From Aldehydirespirator sp965248735 (GTDB taxonomy: Bacteria; Actinomycetota; Acidimicrobiia; Acidimicrobiales; Aldehydirespiratoraceae), in the NCBI GenBank assembly GCA_965248735.1, contig OZ252146.1:1-64000 (forward strand): DNA of 64,000 nucleotides, read 5' to 3'. The notes beneath the pieces were generated by a model. It saw only the letters and a list, made by a program, of their open reading frames with translations, searched no databases and was not told where the DNA came from. This document shows, in pieces, positions 9,068-17,077 of this stretch (its first letter is position 1; every line of letters starts with the position of its first letter). Both the position numbers and the translations under genes were made by a program.

Positions 9068-10038
9068 CAACCAACCCAAGACTCACAAGTCAGGACGCCA
9101 GAATTCCGAGCGTGTATCTCACCGCTGAAGCGCGGTACGACCCGGGGCCGCCCCGGTGGCTGGCTCCTAAGGGCGCGACCACTTTCGCCGTCATGCTCGG
9201 CTCCGGTAAGCCAGAGCCGACGCCCTTCCGGAACGGCCCCGGGGGTGCAGTCGTTGTCGATAATGTGCCCTACCTCATTGACGCTGGCGAAGGGGTTTGG
9301 CGGGGCATAGCGAAGGCGGCCATGTCGCATGGGGCTCAGCTCGCCAACGCGCTCGCTCCCAGGCGGCTGACCCGGATCTTTCTGACGCACCTCCACTCCG
9401 ACCACACGATCGGACTCCCTAGCCTGATCTTCCTTCCGTGGACCTGCGGCAAGGACCAGCCGCTCGAGATTCACGGCCCAGTTGGTACCGCGAACCTCGT
9501 CGAGGGAATCCTTGAAGCTTTTCGGGGCGATATCGTCGAACGGGTCGAGGGGCCAGAGGGCAAGGAGGATCAGGGCTGGCGCGCGACGGCACACGAGATC
9601 AGGGAGCCCGGAGTCGTCTACAGCGACGAAAGAGTTGAGGTCGAAGCTTTCTTGCGACCTCACGGCGGGTTCGAGCAGAGTTTTGGCTACCGCTTTCGGA
9701 GCGCGGACCGCACCATCGTGTGGGCAGGTGACGGGGTCGGCGGGCGGAGCTTCGCTGACGCCGTGTTGGGCGCAGACCTACTGTTCAGCGATGTATGCGC
9801 CGCCGAATACACGAATCAGTTGACGCCCTGGCGGAGCGAGGCGGAGGGCCATTCACAGCTGTTTCATATCGAGAGCCGGCACCTGGGGCGACTGGCGGCG
9901 AGGGCCGGAGTCGGGACCGTCGTGCTACACCACGAGCAGAACTACTCGGATCCCTTCAACCCGAACGCGCTCGTTGAGGAGGTCTGTGAGACGTTCCATG
10001 GCCCGGTGATCTCCGCGCGCGATGGCGACGTCTTCTGA
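9064..10038 (+). CDS. Metallo-beta-lactamase-fold hydrolase (RNase Z/arylsulfatase-like group)
   Basis: Metal-dependent hydrolase of 324 residues with the signature HLHSDH at 109-114 (HxHxDH), a later acidic metal ligand in VWAGDGVGG and a C-terminal His in VVLHHEQN. The N-terminal VMLGSGKPEPTPFRNGPGG block resembles the TTGTGxP opening of RNase Z and related sulfatase or esterase enzymes. Its ATG overlaps the ATPase stop as ATGA, so it is co-translated with the importer. No signal peptide is seen, so it probably acts in the cytoplasm on the imported compound. A tRNA-processing role is less likely in this context. The actual bond cleaved is unknown. Confidence 0.8.
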   Translation: MTTNPRLTSQDARIPSVYLTAEARYDPGPPRWLAPKGATTFAVMLGSGKPEPTPFRNGPGGAVVVDNVPYLIDAGEGVWRGIAKAAMSHGAQLANALAPRRLTRIFLTHLHSDHTIGLPSLIFLPWTCGKDQPLEIHGPVGTANLVEGILEAFRGDIVERVEGPEGKEDQGWRATAHEIREPGVVYSDERVEVEAFLRPHGGFEQSFGYRFRSADRTIVWAGDGVGGRSFADAVLGADLLFSDVCAAEYTNQLTPWRSEAEGHSQLFHIESRHLGRLAARAGVGTVVLHHEQNYSDPFNPNALVEEVCETFHGPVISARDGDVF

Positions 10039-10095
10039 GATCGAGCACGGACCGCAACGCAGCCGCCAAGAAGGGTGTCATGAGGGACGATCCGG

Positions 10096-11559
10096 CTAGG
10101 CGCCAGCCCTCTCCTGCAGCAGACGGTTGACGGCGGCGCCGTCGGCTCGGCCTCTGGTGGCCGACATCACCCGGCCGGTGAGGAAGCCGGCCAGCTTCTT
10201 GCGGTCGGCGTCGTCGCCCGAGCAGTACCGGGCCCATTCGTCGGGATTCTCGGCGAGGACCTGCTCCACGGTGGTGGACAGGTCGTCGCCGGTCATGGCC
10301 TGGAAGCCGCGGCGCTCGGCGATCGAGGCGGGGGCCTCCCCCGCCTCGATCATCTCGGCCAGCACCTGTTTGGCCTGGGTGGCGGTTAGGCGGCCCGCCG
10401 ACTCCATGGTGATCAGCTCGGCCAGACTGGCCGGCGTCACCTTCGACCAGTCGTCGACGGCCAGGTCGTTGCAGACCCGGGTGGCCGTCAAGCCCGGATC
10501 GGCACCGGCCGCCATGGCGGCCCGAACCAGGGCGTCCTGGTCCCGCTCCACCAGTAGCGCCGCGTCGGAAGCCGGCACCGCGCCCTGGCCCGCGGCGACG
10601 AGCTCGGCCCGTCGGGCTGCGGGCAGCGGCGGCAGCGCCGCATCGATCGCGGCGACGGTCTCGGCCGACGGGGCCAGCGGCACCAGGTCGGGATCCTGGA
10701 AGTAGCGGTAGTCCTCGGCGTCCTCCTTGGAGCGGCCCGGCGTGGTTCGGCCGCCCGCCTCGTCCCAGTGGCGCGTCTCCTGGCGGGGCCGGTCCCCGCT
10801 CGACCACAAGTCCACATGGCGGCGAGCCTCGAAGGTGATGGACCGGACCAGGGAGCGCAGCGAGCTCAGGTTCTTGATCTCGCAGCGGGTGCGCAACTCG
10901 TCGGAGCCGGCGGGCCGCACCGACACGTTGGCGTCCACCCGCATGGAGCCCTCCTCCATCCGGGCGTCGGACACGCCGATGGCCAGCAGGATTGCCCGCA
11001 GCTCCCGCACATAGGCCCGGGCCTGCTCGGCGGAGCGGATGTCGGGGCGGCTGACGATCTCCACCAGGGGCACGCCGGCCCGGTTGTAGTCCACCAGCGC
11101 GTAGTCGGCGTCGTGGATGCGCCCGCCCCCGCCGATGTGGGTGGTCTTGCCGGTGTCCTCCTCGATGTGGGCCCGCTCGATGCCCACTACATGGCCGTCG
11201 GGCAGCTCTAGGCGTCCGTCGGTGTTGGTGGGCTGGTCGTACTGGGAGATCTGGTAGTCCTTGGGCATGTCGGGGTAGAAGTAGTTCTTGCGAGCGAACA
11301 CCGCCGGGCGCACCTCGCATCCGAGGGCCCGACCCAGGCACATGGCGAAGTCCACCGCGGCCTCATTGACCACCGGCAGCGAGCCGGGCAGGCCCAGGCA
11401 CACCGGGCAGACGTTGGTGTTGGGCTCGTCGCCGAAGCGGTTGACGCAGCCGCAGAACAGCTTGGTGGCCGTGCTCATCTCGACGTGCACCTCGAGGCCC
11501 ACAACCAGCTCCCAGCCATCGGGCCGCGCCGCCTCGCGCCCGGGCGCGGCCGCGCTCAC
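10096..11559 (-). CDS. gatB: Aspartyl/glutamyl-tRNA amidotransferase subunit B
   Basis: Subunit B of the GatCAB complex, which converts misacylated Glu-tRNA(Gln) or Asp-tRNA(Asn) to the correct amide form. The protein is 487 residues. The N-terminal block WELVVGLEVHVEMSTATKLF and the zinc-type CGC...CPVCLGLPG cysteines are family hallmarks. The kinase-like centre contains KNYFYPDMPKDYQISQYDQP, and the C-terminal YqeY-like tail binds tRNA. The GTG at 11559 overlaps the gatA stop as GTGA. The frame is open to 11811, but the extra part is out-of-frame gatA sequence. Confidence 0.95.
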   Translation of the reverse strand: MSAAAPGREAARPDGWELVVGLEVHVEMSTATKLFCGCVNRFGDEPNTNVCPVCLGLPGSLPVVNEAAVDFAMCLGRALGCEVRPAVFARKNYFYPDMPKDYQISQYDQPTNTDGRLELPDGHVVGIERAHIEEDTGKTTHIGGGGRIHDADYALVDYNRAGVPLVEIVSRPDIRSAEQARAYVRELRAILLAIGVSDARMEEGSMRVDANVSVRPAGSDELRTRCEIKNLSSLRSLVRSITFEARRHVDLWSSGDRPRQETRHWDEAGGRTTPGRSKEDAEDYRYFQDPDLVPLAPSAETVAAIDAALPPLPAARRAELVAAGQGAVPASDAALLVERDQDALVRAAMAAGADPGLTATRVCNDLAVDDWSKVTPASLAELITMESAGRLTATQAKQVLAEMIEAGEAPASIAERRGFQAMTGDDLSTTVEQVLAENPDEWARYCSGDDADRKKLAGFLTGRVMSATRGRADGAAVNRLLQERAGA

Positions 11560-13064
11560 CGCGGGCTCCCCGTGTCGGGCGCGACCCGTTCCAGCGCGGC
11601 GGCAGCGCGGAAGATGAGCCGCTCCGAGAGGGCCGGACCCATGATCTGCACACCCACCGGAAGCCCGTCGTCGCCGCGGCCGAAGGGAACCGAGATCGCC
11701 GGATGGCCGGTGAGGTTGGACGGGATGGTGCACACGTCGTTGAGGTACATCAGCAGCGGGTCGGCGGTTTTGGCCCCCAACTCGAACGCGGTCGTGGGCG
11801 CGGTCGGGCACAGGAGGATGTCGACGTCTTCGTAGGCCGCCGCGAACTCGCGCAGCATGAGGGTTCTCACCCGCAGCGCCTTGCCGTAGAAGGCGTCGTA
11901 GTAGCCCGCGGACAGGGCGTAGGTGCCCAGCATGATCCTGCGCTTGACCTCCGCGCCGAAGCCGGCCGTGCGGGTGGCGATGTTCATCTCCGCAGCGTTG
12001 GCCGCGTCGACCCGCAGCCCGTAGCGCACGCCGTCGTACCGGGCCAGGTTGCTGGAGGCCTCGGCCGGCGCGATCAGGTAGTAGGCCGAAAGTCCCAGCA
12101 CCGTCGACGGCACCGAAACCGTTCGCACCTCGGCGCCGGCCTCCTCCAGGGCCTCGGCGGCACTCTCCACCTTCGAGAGCACGTCGGCGGCCACACCTTC
12201 CACGCCGCGCGAAATACCCGATATAGACGCCTCGATCCCGCCGGTGACCTGAGCCTCCTCGCGTTGGCCGCCGCCGCAGAGCTCGGCGAGCACACCCACC
12301 CTCAGACCCTCGACCCCGTCCTCCAGCAACGCAGCGACCGGCTCGAGCGGGCGGTCGATCGAGGTGGAGTCGCGGGGGTCGTGGCCGGCGATGGCCTCAT
12401 AGCAGGCGGCTGCATCGGCCACCGAGGCCCCGATCGGGCCGATCTGGTCGAGCGAGGACGCGAAGGCGACCAGGCCGTAGCGCGACACCCGCCCGTAGGT
12501 GGGCTTCATCCCCACCACCCCGCACAGCGCGGCAGGCTGGCGGATGGAGCCGCCGGTGTCGGAGCCGAGAGCCAGTGGCGCGAAACCGGCCGCCACGGCC
12601 GCGGCCGAACCGCCGCTGGAGCCGCCGGGCACCCGGCTGGTGTCATGGGGGTTGCGAGTGGGGCCGAACGCGGAGTTCTCGGTGGAGGAGCCCATGGCGA
12701 ACTCGTCGAGGTTGGTCTTGCCGATGATGACCGCTCCGGCAGCCCGCAGGCGCTCCACGACGGTGGCGTTATAGGGGGGCCGCCAGCCCTCGAGCATCCG
12801 GGAAGAGCAGGTGGTGGGGATGCCCCGGGTGCAGAGGTTGTCCTTGAGAGCCACGGGCACCCCCGCCAAGGGCCCTGCCGGCTCGCCCCGGACCACGGCG
12901 GCATCGATGCGGTCGGCGTCGGCGAGGGCCTCGTCGGCCAGCACCCGGTTGAAGGCCCCGATCTCGCCGTCGCGCTCGGCTATGCGGTCCAGGCAGTCCT
13001 GCACCACCGAGCGAGCCGAACGCTCTCCGGTGGCCACCGCGGCGGCGACGGCCAGCGCGGTCAC
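11556..13064 (-). CDS. gatA: Aspartyl/glutamyl-tRNA amidotransferase subunit A
   Basis: Glutaminase subunit of GatCAB, 502 residues, of the amidase-signature family. The catalytic Lys is in PLAGVPVALKDNLCTRGIPT. The Gly/Ser-rich block VPGGSSGGSAAAVAAGFAPL and GSDTGGSIRQPAALCGVVG hold the two catalytic serines. The segment around residues 262-300 (GGGQREEAQVTGGIEAS onward) is about 25 residues longer than the usual GatA at this point, an in-frame insertion outside the active site. The GTG start overlaps the gatC stop by 4 nt, and the TGA overlaps the gatB start. Confidence 0.95.
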   Translation of the reverse strand: MTALAVAAAVATGERSARSVVQDCLDRIAERDGEIGAFNRVLADEALADADRIDAAVVRGEPAGPLAGVPVALKDNLCTRGIPTTCSSRMLEGWRPPYNATVVERLRAAGAVIIGKTNLDEFAMGSSTENSAFGPTRNPHDTSRVPGGSSGGSAAAVAAGFAPLALGSDTGGSIRQPAALCGVVGMKPTYGRVSRYGLVAFASSLDQIGPIGASVADAAACYEAIAGHDPRDSTSIDRPLEPVAALLEDGVEGLRVGVLAELCGGGQREEAQVTGGIEASISGISRGVEGVAADVLSKVESAAEALEEAGAEVRTVSVPSTVLGLSAYYLIAPAEASSNLARYDGVRYGLRVDAANAAEMNIATRTAGFGAEVKRRIMLGTYALSAGYYDAFYGKALRVRTLMLREFAAAYEDVDILLCPTAPTTAFELGAKTADPLLMYLNDVCTIPSNLTGHPAISVPFGRGDDGLPVGVQIMGPALSERLIFRAAAALERVAPDTGSPR

Positions 13065-13363
13065 GGCGCTTCGCCGAGTATGGGCGGCACCCGGAACTGG
13101 CCTTCGGCCACCGACGGCGCCTGCGCCAGGATCTCGTCTCGCGGCAGCGACGGCCGTACGTTGTCGGCCCTCATCACGTCGACGAGCGGCTGCGGATGGG
13201 AGGTGGGCTCGATGCCCGACACGTCCAGCGCCTCCACGTCGGCTGCGTGGTCGAGCACGGCGGACAGCTGCGACGCGAGCTCGTCCAGTTCGCTGTCGCT
13301 GAAGCGCAGGCGGGCCAGACGGGCCACATGGGCAGCCTCGTCGCGGCTGATGCGACCGGACAC
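13061..13363 (-). CDS. gatC: Aspartyl/glutamyl-tRNA amidotransferase subunit C
   Basis: Small clamp subunit of 100 residues that wraps around GatA and GatB. Family features are ISRDEAAHVARLARLRFSDSE and SHPQPLVDVMRADNVRPSLPR. It is the first gene of gatCAB and begins with GTG. A -10-like TATCCT sits 6 nt upstream, consistent with leaderless transcription. It is 21 nt downstream of the pseudokinase stop on the same strand. Confidence 0.93.
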   Translation of the reverse strand: MSGRISRDEAAHVARLARLRFSDSELDELASQLSAVLDHAADVEALDVSGIEPTSHPQPLVDVMRADNVRPSLPRDEILAQAPSVAEGQFRVPPILGEAP

Positions 13364-13375
13364 TACGGCAGGATA
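13364..13375 (-). promoter_or_regulatory. Leaderless -10 element of gatC
   Basis: TATCCT (13370-13375, minus strand) ends 6 nt before the gatC GTG. Transcription starting about 7 nt downstream of a -10 would begin at the start codon. No convincing -35 is visible. Confidence 0.45.
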
Positions 13376-13384
13376 GCTGGAGCG

Positions 13385-14848
13385 CTACCCGGCCTCGGAG
13401 GGGCCGTCAGACACCAGCAGATCCACCTCGGCGCCCACCTCCAGCTCGTATACGCCCTCGTCCACGTCGAGCCCAACCACCAGGCCGGGCGGGACGACAG
13501 CATCGTTGACGAGCGTCTCGCCGGTTGCGGCCAGACCCCGCGCCTCTAGCTCGTCGGTGGCGTCCGGCACCGTCATCCCGTAGAGGAAGCCCAGGTCGGA
13601 AACCGGTATCAGGGGCTCTCCCAGCGACACGAACACGTCCAGAGAGGCGCCCTCGCCGAGAGAGGCGCCCGCGGGGGGCTCGGTGCGCACCACCTGCCCG
13701 CGGCTGGTGCCCGGCTCGCGCACCAGTATCTCGTTGACCTCCCAGCCCAGATCGACCGCGACGGCCGCCGCGGCGGCACGCGTCTGACCTTCGAGATCGG
13801 GCACCGGGGCGGTATCGGAGCCGCTGATGAACAAGGCCCAGATCCCGGCGACCGCTCCGCCGAGAACCAGGAGCGCGGCTAGGACTATCCCCGGCCAGCG
13901 GCGGCGGGGGGCATCGTCGAGCGGGACCGCCGAGCGCTCCGACACCGAAGGACCGACCTGGGTGAGATCCTCGGTCCGCTCGAGGGGCGCGGCGGCCGAA
14001 GCCGGCGGCGCGCCATCCAAGAGCGCGAGAGGAATCGGGTCGGGACGGGGCAGCAGGGCCGCGACGCTGAGCAGTTCCTCGGCCAGGGCCGCGGCGCTCA
14101 ACCGTTCGGCGGGATCGGCGGCGATGGCCCGCTCCAGCACCGCCTGCAGAGGGCCGAGTACGGTCAACGACTCCGGGGCCGCTTCGCCGCCTTCGGAGGC
14201 CACGACCCTGACACCGGTGACGGCCTCACAGAGCACCAGCGCCAAGTCATAGACATCCTGGGCCTGCTCGGTCGGCGAGTAGCTCCGAGAAGCCGATCCC
14301 TGCTCTTCCGAGCCGCCTGACGGCTGTCGGGCGGCCGCAACAAGAGCGGCGGACAGCCCGAGGTCGGAGATGTAGGGACGGGCGGCGGAGTCGAAGAGGA
14401 TGCTGGTGGGCACGAGGCCCAGGTGGGCCCGGCCGGCGGCGTGGATGTTCACCAGGGCCCTGGCCCCCTCCAAGCCAACCACGAGCGCTTGCGACGGCGT
14501 GAGGCGGTTCCCGGCTCCCAGGAGCGCGGCCAGGCTTCCTCCGGCGAGATACTCGGTGACGCTGTAGGGCTGAGGGTCTAGGCCCCAGTCGTGCACGGGC
14601 AGGACACGGGGATGGTTCAGCGCCGAGGTCGTCCGCATCTCCTCGGCAAAGCACTCCCGGAAGCTCTCGTCATCGGCCGTCTCCACCCGCAAGATCTTGA
14701 GGGCAACACGCCGGTGCAGCGTGAGATCCTCGGCCAGGTAGACCCGGGCGCTCGACCCTTCGCCGACGAACTCCAGCAGCCGGTAGCGGTCGCCGAAGGC
14801 TCGCAATGACTCTGCGGAGGGGACCATCGTCGCCACGGTATCGCCCAA
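13385..14848 (-). CDS. PASTA-domain Ser/Thr protein kinase homologue lacking the catalytic Asp
   Basis: PknB-like membrane protein of up to 487 residues. The N-terminal kinase fold (20-270) keeps the Gly-rich loop (VGEGSSARV), the ATP lysine (VALK, Lys51) and an Asp in the DFG position (SDLG, Asp162). The HRDxKxxN catalytic loop reads HLGLVPTS (142-149), so the catalytic Asp, Lys and Asn are all replaced. One membrane helix lies at about 316-340 (IVLAALLVLGGAVAGIWALF). Two PASTA domains outside the cell follow (about 345-410 and 412-485). It probably senses peptidoglycan fragments without phosphorylating. The start is a TTG, with GTG at 14836 and ATG at 14827 as in-frame alternatives. Confidence 0.82.
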   Translation of the reverse strand: MGDTVATMVPSAESLRAFGDRYRLLEFVGEGSSARVYLAEDLTLHRRVALKILRVETADDESFRECFAEEMRTTSALNHPRVLPVHDWGLDPQPYSVTEYLAGGSLAALLGAGNRLTPSQALVVGLEGARALVNIHAAGRAHLGLVPTSILFDSAARPYISDLGLSAALVAAARQPSGGSEEQGSASRSYSPTEQAQDVYDLALVLCEAVTGVRVVASEGGEAAPESLTVLGPLQAVLERAIAADPAERLSAAALAEELLSVAALLPRPDPIPLALLDGAPPASAAAPLERTEDLTQVGPSVSERSAVPLDDAPRRRWPGIVLAALLVLGGAVAGIWALFISGSDTAPVPDLEGQTRAAAAAVAVDLGWEVNEILVREPGTSRGQVVRTEPPAGASLGEGASLDVFVSLGEPLIPVSDLGFLYGMTVPDATDELEARGLAATGETLVNDAVVPPGLVVGLDVDEGVYELEVGAEVDLLVSDGPSEAG

Positions 14849-14914
14849 GGCCGCGCCGGCCGGACCTCTACCTCGCCCGGGGGGAGGGTGAACGGCGTCA
14901 CATCCGGGCTGGCG

Positions 14915-16393
14915 CTAGGGGTCCGCAGCGTTTGAAGCGAATAGTGCCGGTAGGTGCTCGGGGGCGTGCGAGCCGTGGGGCTGGCACCGCGGTGGAGGGT
15001 CGGGGGCGTGTTCGATGCCGGGAACGTGCAGGAGCGGTTGCTCGGGGGCGTGTTCGATGCCGGGAACGTGCAGGAGCGGTTGCTCGGGGGCGTGTTCGAT
15101 GCCGGGAACGTGCAGGAGCGGTTGCTCGGGGGCGTGTTCGATGCCGGGAACGTGCAGGAGCGGTTGCTCGGGGGCGTGTTCGATGCCGGGAACGTGCAGG
15201 AGCGGTTGCTCGGGGGCGTGGGCGGGGCCGTAGTTCACGCCGTTGGGGGTATGCAGGGTGCGTTTGCCGGGTGGGCCCTGGATCTGCCAGCCGAAGTAGT
15301 GAATCTTGTTGTGGCAGCCCCAGCAGGCCGGCACCATATTGTCAACGTCGGTGGGCCCGCCCTCAGACACCGGTTTGACGTGATGGGCCTGGCACATGTC
15401 GAAGTCGGCTCCGCAGGCGAAGCAGCCGCCGTAGATGGCCTTGAGCGCCTTGAGCTGCGCAGCCGTGGCGGTGCGTTTGCTGTGGCCCTGCCACAACAGC
15501 GCGCCCCGCGTGTCATAGACCATCCCGGTCCACTTGGCGTTGCAGGCGATCTCTTCTAGCACCGAGCGGGGCAGCCGGTCGCCGCCGGGAAGCTCGGCGA
15601 TGAGCTTGCCGGTGGTGGCATCGACATGCGCGACCACGCAGATGTCGGCGATGGGCTTGCCGCCACCGCCCGCGTTGTTGTTGGTGGTGAGGTCGTCGAG
15701 GGCGTCGGCCATGCACTGCTGGAACGAGCGCCTCTCGGCTGAGCCCTCGGAGCTCTTCTTGTCCCGGTCATACATCCGGGCGGCCTCGGTCCGCAGACGG
15801 TTGCCGATGCGCCGTCCGGTCACCGAGTCGAACTGCCCGTGAAGGTGCACCATCCCGTCGTCTGCGTCCCAGACCCGCACGCAGCGCCGAGCCCGCTGGC
15901 GCCCGTGCTCTGACTCCCCGCCGTCGTCTTCGCGGTCGGTGACCCACCGGCGGGCCTCGCGTGCGAACTGCTCGGGACGCATCGACTCAGCCTTCGCCAA
16001 CAACTCGCTGTCGGAGTCCACCGCGTGGACGCTGGTCTTCCCCACGGCCTCGGCGAGCCGTTTGACGTTGGCGATCGGCACCCGGCCCGACTCAACCGCG
16101 TCCCGCACCGCGGGCACCGCCTCGATCACCCGGGCCGTCTTCACCTGGCTGTGCGCCTCCCGGCGCGACAACCCCGCAGCTTCAGCCAGAACCTCGGCGC
16201 CGCCGTCGCCATGGCGCTCCCGCCCCGCCACCGTGGCCGCGGCCGAGGTCTGGAACGCTGTAGAGATTCCGACTATCGACTTGGAGATCCCCAACGCGTC
16301 GCGGAACTCGTCAGCCGTCGCCGACCCGTCGTTGGCGATGGCCATCATCTCCTTCACCGCGGCCTCGGCCCGTCGAGCGGCTTCGATCAGCAT
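14915..16393 (-). CDS. DUF222/HNH endonuclease-domain protein, copy 1 (13E12-repeat type)
   Basis: Protein of 492 residues. It has an N-terminal DUF222 helical domain (about 1-290) and an HNH nuclease domain (about 335-385) with CFACGADFDMCQAHHVKPV and CWGCHNKIH, which supply zinc cysteines and the His/Asn/His site. The C-terminal tail holds five exact 14-residue repeats (APEQPLLHVPGIEH) encoded by a 42-bp tandem repeat. Genes of this type are mobile-like repeats in actinobacteria (REP13E12 in mycobacteria, where a prophage integrates). The ATG at 16393 lies 6 nt after a -10 element, so the mRNA is likely leaderless. An inverted copy lies at 47016-48410. The biological role is unknown. Confidence 0.88.
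   Translation of the reverse strand: MLIEAARRAEAAVKEMMAIANDGSATADEFRDALGISKSIVGISTAFQTSAAATVAGRERHGDGGAEVLAEAAGLSRREAHSQVKTARVIEAVPAVRDAVESGRVPIANVKRLAEAVGKTSVHAVDSDSELLAKAESMRPEQFAREARRWVTDREDDGGESEHGRQRARRCVRVWDADDGMVHLHGQFDSVTGRRIGNRLRTEAARMYDRDKKSSEGSAERRSFQQCMADALDDLTTNNNAGGGGKPIADICVVAHVDATTGKLIAELPGGDRLPRSVLEEIACNAKWTGMVYDTRGALLWQGHSKRTATAAQLKALKAIYGGCFACGADFDMCQAHHVKPVSEGGPTDVDNMVPACWGCHNKIHYFGWQIQGPPGKRTLHTPNGVNYGPAHAPEQPLLHVPGIEHAPEQPLLHVPGIEHAPEQPLLHVPGIEHAPEQPLLHVPGIEHAPEQPLLHVPGIEHAPDPPPRCQPHGSHAPEHLPALFASNAADP
15001..15210. repeat. 42-bp tandem repeat, five copies, in HNH copy 1
   Basis: Five head-to-tail copies start at 15001, 15043, 15085, 15127 and 15169, essentially without mismatch. 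A partial copy begins at 15211. The unit is a multiple of three and keeps the frame. The identity suggests recent expansion. There are no spacers, so it is not a CRISPR array. Confidence 0.95.
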
Positions 16394-16399
16394 GAGCAG

Positions 16400-16429
16400 A
16401 GTATCTCATAGGGGTGTGACAATTGTCAA
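16400..16429 (-). promoter_or_regulatory. Leaderless promoter of HNH copy 1 with palindromic -35
   Basis: On the minus strand TTGACA (16424-16429), an 18-bp spacer and GATACT (16400-16405) end 6 nt before the ATG. The -35 is embedded in TGACAATTGTCA (16417-16428), a perfect 12-bp palindrome suited to a dimeric repressor. The same arrangement precedes HNH copy 2. Confidence 0.75.
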
Positions 16430-16538
16430 GTATTTACAAGTAATTTAAGGATATTTCTTGAACAATAATGTGTCGAAGTCGGCCATCGGAGAGGTCCCTC
16501 GCTTGGTGATACTCCGGACCGATACGGTGCGATATGGG

Positions 16539-17018
16539 ATGACTACCAACGGCCGCGGGCCCGACCAATCGCCAGCGCCCCAGCGCAGCCAGCTGCGGGT
16601 CCGCGTGGGCATCGCCGTTCTAGCCGTGCTCGGGATCTTAGGCCTGGTTGTGGCCGCTCTGGTTGGCTCGGGCGACGACGACAACCAGAGCGCGGTCACC
16701 GCGGCCCCCGCCGTGGACCAGGTAATCCCGAGCCCCGGCGACGAGGTGCTGCAGCAGCAGCGGGTGGGGGTGGTCCTCGACGCCCGCTACCGACTCTCAT
16801 CTTTGGTCGTGTACCCCAGCGAGCAGTCCGCCGGAGGCGTCGACGTGACCGCCGAGGTCGCCCACATCGAAGGCCTCAACCGCTTCGAGTTCGTGCCCGG
16901 CGACGGACGCCTCATCGAGGCCCTGTCGCCGGACACCAACTGCGCGGTGGCAACGTTCGTGCTAATCGCCCGCCCCGAGGAGTCCGACACCGCCCGCTGG
17001 TGCTTCGAAGTCTCCTAG
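16539..17018 (+). CDS. Single-pass membrane protein of unknown function
   Basis: Not recognised. From the ATG at 16539 the product is 159 residues: a short basic, Pro/Gln-containing cytoplasmic N-terminus, one strong membrane helix (VGIAVLAVLGILGLVVAALV, about 23-42), an acidic stretch (GSGDDDN), then a small extracytoplasmic domain with two cysteines (TNCAVA, RWCFEVS) that could form a disulfide. The frame is open to 16458, but the extension runs through an AT-rich region next to the HNH promoter, so the later ATG is preferred. It is divergent from HNH copy 1. Confidence 0.6.
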   Translation: MTTNGRGPDQSPAPQRSQLRVRVGIAVLAVLGILGLVVAALVGSGDDDNQSAVTAAPAVDQVIPSPGDEVLQQQRVGVVLDARYRLSSLVVYPSEQSAGGVDVTAEVAHIEGLNRFEFVPGDGRLIEALSPDTNCAVATFVLIARPEESDTARWCFEVS

Positions 17019-17077
17019 CCCTACGTCGCCCCGCATTGCACCCGATCACGCGGACGGAGACCCGCGCGAGGCCCCAG

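Noticed and set aside
9064..10038. RNase Z (tRNA 3' processing) for the MBL-fold gene
   Set aside because: The HxHxDH motif is shared, but tight coupling to an importer and sequence differences around the core favour a metabolic hydrolase. I cannot exclude RNase Z fully.
15001..15210. Regular repeats that might be a CRISPR array
   Set aside because: The units are contiguous without unique spacers, keep a reading frame inside the HNH gene, and no cas genes are nearby. The 15-bp arrays in meaB and the surface-protein gene fail for the same reason.
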